DNA of 22,417 nt from a virus, in the IMG/VR virus record IMGVR_UViG_3300044535_001594, positions 1 through 22,417 of that record; one strand, 5' to 3'. A program made the position numbers and the translations under genes. Within the stretch, counting starts at the first letter, position 1; the number at the start of each line of letters is the position of its first letter. The notes under the pieces are model-generated. The model did no database searches, was not told the DNA's origin, and worked only from the letters and a program-made list of their open reading frames with translations. This document shows, in pieces, positions 17,743-22,417 of the stretch.

Positions 17743-17816
17743 GGGGAGTTAGCTCAGCAGGTTAGAGCAAACGACTCATAATCGTTCGGTCATGGGTTCA
17801 AGTCCCATACTCCCTA
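17743..17816 (+). tRNA. tRNA with anticodon CAT (Met, or Ile2)
   Basis: Acceptor GGGGAGT/ACTCCCT with G-U at the end, D stem GCTC/GAGC, anticodon stem AACGA/TCGTT around CTCATAA, variable CGGTC, T stem ATGGG/CCCAT with loop TTCAAGT. No encoded CCA. A CAT anticodon can be elongator Met or, after lysidine modification, Ile2; the sequence alone does not decide. It is probably transcribed with the thyX operon. Confidence 0.95.
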
Positions 17817-17838
17817 CAATGATAGTTTTAGGATGGTG

Positions 17839-17844
17839 TATAAT
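17839..17844 (+). promoter_or_regulatory. -10 box, leaderless, for the oxygenase gene
   Basis: TATAAT, six bases before ATG 17851. No clear -35. Confidence 0.6.
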
Positions 17845-17850
17845 ATACCT

Positions 17851-18504
17851 ATGCTTACTAAAGAATACTTACACGACAAAGGATATGATGCAACTGAGAT
17901 TGCTGACCAGATATTCCTAATTGAAAACTTTTTGTCTGAAGAAGATCGTTTAGAACTTCTTAAGCTTGGTGAAGATGCTACCCAGGAAGATTGGGAAGGT
18001 GCCTATCTAGAAAACATGGAAGACTTCTGTGATGCTAAGTTTGGTAGGCGTGACATTTATAACCTAGTTGCAGAGGGAAAGCTAGAATTAACCACAAACT
18101 GGAATGATAAAATTCTTAAGATCAACAATCTTCCAGTAACTCAAAAGATAAATAAATCTATTCGTGATTTGTTTGATGGCATTGATGGAATTGGTAGTTC
18201 ATCCGCTGTAGGAATTATTCAAAGACAGTATGAGGGCGTTGCCCTTACAGAGCATGTAGACAATCACACTGATCCATCCCTAGTTTATGCACTAGTTGCA
18301 TATGTAAATGATAACTACAATGGTGGCGAGGTATTCTTCTCTAAGTTTGGCGTAAGTCTAAAGCCTAAAGCTGGAACACTGTTGGCATTCCCAACTACTG
18401 AGCAGTGGACTCATGGGGTCACAGAGGTTGAGGCTGGTCCAGTTAGATATGTTCTTCCTATTTTTATTTCTAGGGATAACTTTTATAAAGAGAATAAATA
18501 TTAA
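17851..18504 (+). CDS. 2OG-Fe(II) oxygenase (prolyl-4-hydroxylase type)
   Basis: Residue numbering uses ATG 17851; a frame open from 17833 contains the -10 box. The 217-residue protein has the full catalytic set: H135 and D137 (TEHVDNH), distal H188 (WTHGVTE) and R199 (GPVRYVL), with GGEVFF, PKAGTLLAFP and the final strands in order. It should use Fe(II), O2 and 2-oxoglutarate to hydroxylate an unknown substrate, perhaps a protein or small molecule. Such genes are common in aquatic phages. Its end overlaps the convergent Stealth-like gene by 4 bases. Confidence 0.88.
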   Translation: MLTKEYLHDKGYDATEIADQIFLIENFLSEEDRLELLKLGEDATQEDWEGAYLENMEDFCDAKFGRRDIYNLVAEGKLELTTNWNDKILKINNLPVTQKINKSIRDLFDGIDGIGSSSAVGIIQRQYEGVALTEHVDNHTDPSLVYALVAYVNDNYNGGEVFFSKFGVSLKPKAGTLLAFPTTEQWTHGVTEVEAGPVRYVLPIFISRDNFYKENKY

Positions 18505-19187
18505 TCTTTTTCGTATATAGTTTTTTCTTGAAGATAACCGCTAAGTAGGTTATCAAAAACTTCTTTAAAAGAAGAATCATTTGTTGATAAGAAGCAAGAA
18601 GATTCAGACATGTAATTGTAAGATTTAAAAGACATTGCCTTATTTCCGTAAACCTTAACATCTGAAATCATGCTGCCACCAATTTCAAACATGTTTCCGT
18701 AAAGAGATCTCCATAACAGATTTCCATATTTAACAATCTTTAGAAGCTTAGACTTTTCTACTGGGAATGGTATGTGGAGCTCGTATGACAGAGGTTCTTG
18801 ATACCCCATCCTTTTTAATTTATTTAATGTGTCTAGTATTTTTTTGTTATAAGATGATACACCCATTACATCCCTGTAGGTCTCATACTTTTTTTCAAGA
18901 CTGCCTTCGTGATAGTATCCATACTTTTTCTTCAGGAAATAGAAATCATCGTTCATCAGTATAAACTTATCCTTAACTAATGGTGACCTGGCAATTTCAT
19001 TTAAGCTCTTACTAACGTTGGCATACTTTGCAGAGTCTTGTTTCACAAATAAGAAATCTCCATTGTACCACGACGGTGCTTCACCTACGACCAGGATGCT
19101 TGCGTTAGGAAAATTCTTTACAACAGATCTAATGGAATAACGAAGCTCTTCATTTGGTCCTTTTCTACAAAGATAAACAAATTGCAT
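18501..19187 (-). CDS. Stealth-like sugar-phosphate transferase relative
   Basis: The 228-residue protein starts MQFVYLCRKGPNEELRYSIR and resembles the Stealth CR1/CR2 regions: ELRYSIRSVVKNFPNASILVVGEAPSW (14-40) and DKFILMNDDFYFLK (73-86), where the NDD is the conserved acidic motif. Stealth enzymes transfer hexose-1-phosphate to glycans. With a stand-alone GGAGAAG site and its own gene position it is the sixth glycan-related gene of the window, well away from the cassette. The C-terminal half is Lys/Ser/Tyr-rich and unmatched. Confidence 0.72.
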   Translation of the reverse strand: MQFVYLCRKGPNEELRYSIRSVVKNFPNASILVVGEAPSWYNGDFLFVKQDSAKYANVSKSLNEIARSPLVKDKFILMNDDFYFLKKKYGYYHEGSLEKKYETYRDVMGVSSYNKKILDTLNKLKRMGYQEPLSYELHIPFPVEKSKLLKIVKYGNLLWRSLYGNMFEIGGSMISDVKVYGNKAMSFKSYNYMSESSCFLSTNDSSFKEVFDNLLSGYLQEKTIYEKD

Positions 19188-19221
19188 GCTACATCTTCTC
19201 CAGACTTTCTTATAATATTAG

Positions 19222-19227
19222 TATAAT
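19222..19227 (+). promoter_or_regulatory. -10 box for the HNH gene
   Basis: TATAAT, eight bases before ATG 19236. Minus-strand TATAAT-like sequences (19204-19227) also serve the divergent gene at 19187. Confidence 0.45.
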
Positions 19228-19235
19228 TATATCAT

Positions 19236-19517
19236 ATGGTAAAAACAGCCAAACACCGTAAGGCAATGGCTTCTGTCTTGGAAGACTTGCATCTCTACAA
19301 AGAGAAAAAAGGCTGTGCTGATTGTAGAAATCACTACCCTCACTATGTCCTTGAGTTTGATCACATGCCAGGATTTCAAAAGATTGATGTTGTCTACCGT
19401 GTGCTGAGAAATTATGGGGAAGAGATGGCTTGGAAAGAAGTTTCTAAATGCGAAGTTGTTTGTGCGAACTGTCACAAAATAAGAACACACCAAAGAGAGC
19501 AAGAAGATGAGTCTTGA
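19236..19517 (+). CDS. HNH endonuclease-like protein, 93 aa
   Basis: C27/C30 (CADC) and C76/C79 (CANC) form a zinc site around the HNH core: LEFDHMPGF (39-47, D42 and H43) and CANCHKIRTHQR (76-87, H80 and H85). This is the common small HNH nuclease fold; the family includes phage packaging-associated and homing types. At 93 residues it has no extra DNA-binding domain. A leaderless message is likely. It overlaps the next small gene by 11 bases. Confidence 0.82.
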   Translation: MVKTAKHRKAMASVLEDLHLYKEKKGCADCRNHYPHYVLEFDHMPGFQKIDVVYRVLRNYGEEMAWKEVSKCEVVCANCHKIRTHQREQEDES

Positions 19518-19671
19518 AGATCAGATTAGAGAAGTTTTATTTAGTATTGGTAAAGAAATAAAGATACTAAAGATTGATAATAACAACACAGTTATCTCTA
19601 TTGACTACGAAAAATACGTGTCTGAGCTTAAATCAATATTAGAGGGGTATAAAGGTACCACCCATATCTAA
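19507..19671 (+). CDS. Small protein downstream of HNH, 54 aa
   Basis: The 54-residue frame (MSLEDQIREVLFSIGKEIKI and on, ending KGTTHI) begins inside the HNH gene and ends four bases before the convergent gene's end. The body is two helices around a DNNNTVISIDYEK beta part. It is coupled to HNH; no motif. Confidence 0.6.
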   Translation: MSLEDQIREVLFSIGKEIKILKIDNNNTVISIDYEKYVSELKSILEGYKGTTHI

Positions 19672-19675
19672 ACTC

Positions 19676-20665
19676 TTATTTAAAGAGATCTGGTAGACCA
19701 CGAGAAGTAGTCCAGTCCTTACCAAAGTCAGCAAATAGTGCCTTGTTCTTTGCACTTTCAACAATTCTGCGTGACCAAGAAAAGCCAGCGTCTCCACCCC
19801 ATGCAAGCCACATGATGTATCCATTAGATGGGTTAGCCTGGTTAGCCCAATCCTTACCCTTCTTGTCTACTTCGTGACGAGAGAAGTAAGAATACATACG
19901 CTTTACTGTGCTGAGCGAGAGTGTCTCTCCATTAGCCAACTGTCTAGCTCTAGTCCATCCAACAGCAGTTCCTGCACCTTTGGCTTTGCCGTCTTCTTTG
20001 AACTTAATAGCACGACGAGCAGCAGACCTGGCACCAGCAGGAGGAGAATAGCCCTCAGCTTTATCCATAAGTTTTTCATCTTCATAATCTTCCATACTAA
20101 TATTAGGCATGTTAATTCTATTTACATCAGACATGAGTGCACCAATAGAATAAGGTGTGTAATAGTATACTCCGTCTTCTTCTTCCAGCATTCTAATAGC
20201 TACCGCTGGATTTTCTGGTGTAGACTGAACTGCATATGGGTTGCCTGGTTCTCCATATGTTCCACCTTCACGCATTACATGTTCTACCTGACCAACAACT
20301 GGACCTTCGGATGTAAGTGCGATTACGAAGTCACCCTCAGTGATCTCAGCATCTGCCTTAGATACTGGAACACAGTTAGGAACCATCCTGCCACCATCGC
20401 CTGGCTTCATGCCACGCTGAGTGTAGCCTTCCCAACAAGGGTCTGCCTTCTTTACTGGCCACTCATCTGGATTCTTAATGCCCATGCCACCATCATTGGT
20501 AATCATTTCCTTTTCGTCAATGTTACCTTCAGACTGGTTAATAGCATAGATTTGATTAGCAGCTTCTTCAGCTGTGGTGTGGCAACCCATTACGGTGCCG
20601 TCATCTTTTAGGGCAGGGTAGCCTGAGCAACCGTACGATCCCTTTTCTCCAACGTGATATGGCAT
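19676..20665 (-). CDS. Multidomain phage virion-associated protein, 329 aa
   Basis: Four parts are visible. Residues 1-48 (YGCSGYPALKDDGTVMGCHT) and 73-100 (DPCWEGYTQRGMKPGDGG) are Cys-containing motifs often seen near phage protease or portal genes. Residues 105-195 are a small beta domain with DGVYYYTPYS. Residues 204-325 (SPPAGARSAARRAIKFKEDG, LANGETLSLSTVKRMYSYF, MWLAWGGDAGFSW) match a helical domain common in phage head-maturation proteins, sometimes called DUF5872. I see no protease triad here. Leaderless -10 at 20672. The role in head assembly is likely by homology and position, not proven. Confidence 0.7.
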   Translation of the reverse strand: MPYHVGEKGSYGCSGYPALKDDGTVMGCHTTAEEAANQIYAINQSEGNIDEKEMITNDGGMGIKNPDEWPVKKADPCWEGYTQRGMKPGDGGRMVPNCVPVSKADAEITEGDFVIALTSEGPVVGQVEHVMREGGTYGEPGNPYAVQSTPENPAVAIRMLEEEDGVYYYTPYSIGALMSDVNRINMPNISMEDYEDEKLMDKAEGYSPPAGARSAARRAIKFKEDGKAKGAGTAVGWTRARQLANGETLSLSTVKRMYSYFSRHEVDKKGKDWANQANPSNGYIMWLAWGGDAGFSWSRRIVESAKNKALFADFGKDWTTSRGLPDLFK

Positions 20666-20671
20666 AGTTAT

Positions 20672-20677
20672 ATTATA
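20672..20677 (-). promoter_or_regulatory. -10 box, leaderless, inside the intergenic gap
   Basis: TATAAT (minus strand), six bases before ATG 20665. Any -35 would lie inside the upstream gene. Confidence 0.55.
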
Positions 20678-20680
20678 GCA

Positions 20681-21736
20681 CTACTCTACAATGTATGTAC
20701 CAGAAATGTGGAAATTGTCTGCTACATTTAGAGTCATTGGACTGTTGTAATCGAACGGAGCATCTTGACCATTACTGTCTGTATAGCTTAGCAATAGCTG
20801 ATTGTTTCCAGCATAAACATGCCCACCGATAGCATACTGCCTTCCAGTAGATGCGTCATGCAGGCAGCCTGCAGCAAACTGATATCCATACTTGGCATCG
20901 AACGGTAGGTCAACATAATACTGACCAGATCCAAATGTAAGAATATTATCCATGTCTACCTGGATTTGGAAGTGTAACATTGGTCCTGTCTTTACATAAC
21001 TACCGCTGAAAAGTGGAGCACCGTCAAAGGTTGGCTGTGTTCCTGTTGTTCCGCCATTAACTGTAAATGATGTTTCTACTGGTGCTGCATTAGAGATATC
21101 TCCAATAGTTGCAATCCTTGTTTCTCCACCGATAGTAGGTGTACCAAGATATGCATATGAACTTCCTGGGTAAAGAATAATATCATTGTCTGCTTCAAGA
21201 GTTAGGTTTGTTCCGTCTGATGCAATTTTTTCAGTCTTCTCTTCACCAAAAACAATTCCACCCTGTGTTGAATCTTGATTTCCAACAACCACTAAGTGAT
21301 TTGCAACATTTCCATCACCAATAATTACATCATCGCCAATTGTTATATTATCTATTGTGCCGTTGTTTGTAAGTGTAATCTTGCTAAATGTTGGGCTGTC
21401 TGTTGTTGATAAGTCCTGTGGAAGAACTGCATCTTCTCCATCTGCACCATTTGCTCCGTTTTCTCCTGTATCACCTTTAGAAGATACTAGAAGCCATCCG
21501 TTTGTTGGTGGAGAGTATGAAGAAAACTGGCCAGTAGGATGGTAGTAAGAAGATCCTTGAAACTCAACTACAGATCCTGCAGCGTAGTCAATTCCATTTT
21601 CCCATTCACCTAAAAAGTTCCAAAGAGCATCTGCTCCATCAGCACCATCTGCACCAGCTGGACCTTCTGGCCCTGTGGGACCTGTAGGACCTACTGTGCC
21701 TTCTCCGCTACCTCCTGCTGTAGTAAAACGTGCCAT
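20681..21736 (-). CDS. Collagen-repeat tail-fibre-like protein, 351 aa
   Basis: Residues 16-37 are Gly-x-y triplets (GPTGPTGPEGPAGADGADGA), followed by an ALWNFLGEWENGIDYAAGSV part (37-56) that continues to SSYYHP, a carbohydrate-binding (chitin-binding-like) module with Trp and Tyr on one face. A second Gly-x-y run (88-102, GDTGENGANGADGED) links to a beta-rich body with IGDDVIIGDG and a C-terminal domain ending FHISGTYIVE. This is the make-up of a trimeric phage tail fibre or head decoration. It overlaps the 21736-22017 gene at one base. Host sugar binding is likely, target unknown. Confidence 0.82.
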   Translation of the reverse strand: MARFTTAGGSGEGTVGPTGPTGPEGPAGADGADGADALWNFLGEWENGIDYAAGSVVEFQGSSYYHPTGQFSSYSPPTNGWLLVSSKGDTGENGANGADGEDAVLPQDLSTTDSPTFSKITLTNNGTIDNITIGDDVIIGDGNVANHLVVVGNQDSTQGGIVFGEEKTEKIASDGTNLTLEADNDIILYPGSSYAYLGTPTIGGETRIATIGDISNAAPVETSFTVNGGTTGTQPTFDGAPLFSGSYVKTGPMLHFQIQVDMDNILTFGSGQYYVDLPFDAKYGYQFAAGCLHDASTGRQYAIGGHVYAGNNQLLLSYTDSNGQDAPFDYNSPMTLNVADNFHISGTYIVE

Positions 21737-22017
21737 TAGTTACCAGCTTCCAGATTTGTCTTAATGATAGCAACCTGAGAGTTGTTGGTAGATGTAATTG
21801 CATAAAGAGCATCCCTTCCTGGAAGTTCAAATGAAATAGCATTGCCAGCTAAAAGGCGGTAGCCATAGTCAGAGGAAGTAACTCCTTCGCCACCAACATA
21901 AACGGTAGCAGATTCGTGAACATTTTGAATTGTAATGTCCATTCCAGAGTGAAGCCCTAATGGAGTAAGTCTGGTAGCAGTAGAACTGCTGAGGGTCGTA
22001 AGAGAGTGTGTAGTCAT
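21736..22017 (-). CDS. Small phage virion-like protein, 93 aa
   Basis: The protein (MTTHSLTTLSSSTATRLTPL, 93 residues) is beta-rich, with GLHSGMDITIQNVHESATVYVGG (22-44) and SFELPGRDALYAITSTNNSQV (62-82). This pattern recurs in small proteins beside phage tail genes. A role as a head or tail accessory is inferred from context. TATAAT six bases before the ATG predicts a leaderless mRNA; translation of the fibre gene follows by overlap of stop and start. Confidence 0.75.
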   Translation of the reverse strand: MTTHSLTTLSSSTATRLTPLGLHSGMDITIQNVHESATVYVGGEGVTSSDYGYRLLAGNAISFELPGRDALYAITSTNNSQVAIIKTNLEAGN

Positions 22018-22023
22018 GCTGTT

Positions 22024-22029
22024 ATTATA
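22024..22029 (-). promoter_or_regulatory. -10 box, leaderless, for the virion genes
   Basis: TATAAT (minus strand), six bases before ATG 22017. Confidence 0.6.
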
Positions 22030-22042
22030 CCACGGGAATTAT

Positions 22043-22130
22043 AAAATCCCCACACAGATACCTTGGCGATGCCCAGCTGTAAATGGTAACTAATCATCCT
22101 AAGGTTGAGCGACCTTGTCCTGTGTGGGGA
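22043..22130 (-). ncRNA. Structured element / terminator after hsp20
   Basis: On the minus strand an 11-bp perfect stem (22130-22120 with 22057-22047) closes a 62-base apical region, followed by TTTT (22046-22043), a rho-independent terminator shape. Inside lie a 5-bp hairpin (22101-22105 with 22112-22116), a GGC/GCC hairpin (22065-22073), and ACCTT at 22060-22064 that can compete for the same AAGGT. It is either a large terminator of the hsp20 transcript or a small RNA processed from it. Confidence 0.5.
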
Positions 22131-22145
22131 CTCTTTAATTATACA

Positions 22146-22417
22146 CTAACTGATAGCGATTTTCTTTGGCTTCTTTTCTTCTGGAACACGCTTGTACAAA
22201 TCAATGTACAGAATTCCATCAATCATAGATGCCCTGTCTACCTCAAAATATTCTGGCAGACTGAATGATCGTGTGAACTTGCGACCAGCAATGCCCTTGT
22301 GGACATAGTTAGCTGCCTCGTCCTCTTGACGCTCACCCTTAACAGTTAGCACATCCTTCTCTACTGAGATGTCAATGCCCTTCTGGTTAAATCCAGCAAC
22401 AGCAAATTCCAGGACAT
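22146..22417 (-). CDS. hsp20: Hsp20/alpha-crystallin small heat-shock protein, N-terminus outside window
   Basis: About 90 C-terminal residues are visible; the start lies beyond the window. The alpha-crystallin domain is plain: LEFAVAGFNQKGIDISVEKD, LTVKGERQ, YVHKGIAGRKFTRSFSLPEY and ASMIDGILYIDLYKRVPEEK in order, with a C-terminal IAI as the I-x-I motif that contacts neighbouring subunits. Small heat-shock proteins hold unfolding proteins and are known in phages. With groES it gives the phage two chaperone functions. The stop is followed by the structured element at 22043-22130. Confidence 0.92.
   Translation of the reverse strand, partial: VLEFAVAGFNQKGIDISVEKDVLTVKGERQEDEAANYVHKGIAGRKFTRSFSLPEYFEVDRASMIDGILYIDLYKRVPEEKKPKKIAIS

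Noticed and set aside
17833-17850. Earlier start for the 2OG oxygenase gene
   Set aside because: The -10 TATAAT is inside these codons, so the RNA cannot include them; ATG 17851 is the likely start.
19874-20611. 245-codon + strand frame
   Set aside because: It is the antisense shadow of the 329-aa virion-associated gene; its Cys/Ser/Phe-rich product has no family look and no start signal.
22083-22268. 61-codon + strand frame over hsp20
   Set aside because: Antisense of the Hsp20 C-terminus and the structured element; no start signal.

Overview
The window looks like part of the genome of a tailed double-stranded DNA phage (Caudoviricetes). It has many very short, tightly overlapping genes, a collagen-repeat tail-fibre-like protein, small virion-like proteins, a phage-type DUF932 protein, and phage-borne metabolic and chaperone genes (thyX, nrdH, groES, hsp20). 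The host is inferred. Many genes have AGAAAG-type Shine-Dalgarno sequences, which suit a 16S rRNA tail ending CCUCCUUUCU (Actinobacteria or Firmicutes). ThyX plus NrdH and many leaderless genes fit an actinobacterium, and the AT-leaning sequence points to a low-GC one. None of this is proven by the sequence alone.

Layout. (1) 1-7922, all + strand: about 22 small genes, mostly acidic and of unknown function, with one large DUF932/TIGR03299 protein (2111-3118). They lie in short operons separated by elaborate intergenic modules. These carry a terminator hairpin, a TCGA-containing box, a bipartite TTACGA-N12/13-TTTCCC element and a strong promoter. Five promoters in this half share an ATGTCA motif at exactly 17 bases before the -10. 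(2) 7446-8453: a repeat-rich, mostly non-coding region packed with CAAACC/GGTTTG hexamers, two copies of a 12-mer and strong hairpins. It ends in a convergent gene junction and is a candidate origin or multi-site protein-binding region. (3) 8454-9721, - strand: a small operon with a 2OG-Fe(II) oxygenase-like protein, a zinc ribbon, an HExxH metallopeptidase-like protein and a Lys-rich protein. (4) 9860-13856, - strand: a five-gene glycan cassette (two GT-A glycosyltransferases, a cytidylyltransferase, an FkbM methyltransferase and a GT-B glycosyltransferase) preceded by three small genes. (5) 13980-17816, mainly + strand: a PD-(D/E)XK nuclease-like protein, paralogous small proteins and zinc ribbons, a thioredoxin-like protein, NrdH, GroES, a DUF1599/Nmad1-like protein, ThyX and a tRNA with anticodon CAT. 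(6) 17851-22417: a canonical 2OG-Fe(II) oxygenase, a Stealth-like sugar-phosphotransferase relative, an HNH protein, then - strand virion-associated genes and the C-terminal part of an Hsp20, with a structured RNA element between the last two genes.

Expression logic. Genes in the first 7.4 kb use leadered promoters with ribosome-binding sites. From about 13.2 kb on (and at 7707), most transcription units start with a -10 box only 5-6 bases upstream of the ATG, so they are predicted to be leaderless. This contrast, the repeated intergenic module and the CAAACC array are the least explained parts of the window. Several starts were moved inward from the longest reading frame because the promoter lies inside it or because a better ribosome-binding site sits downstream.
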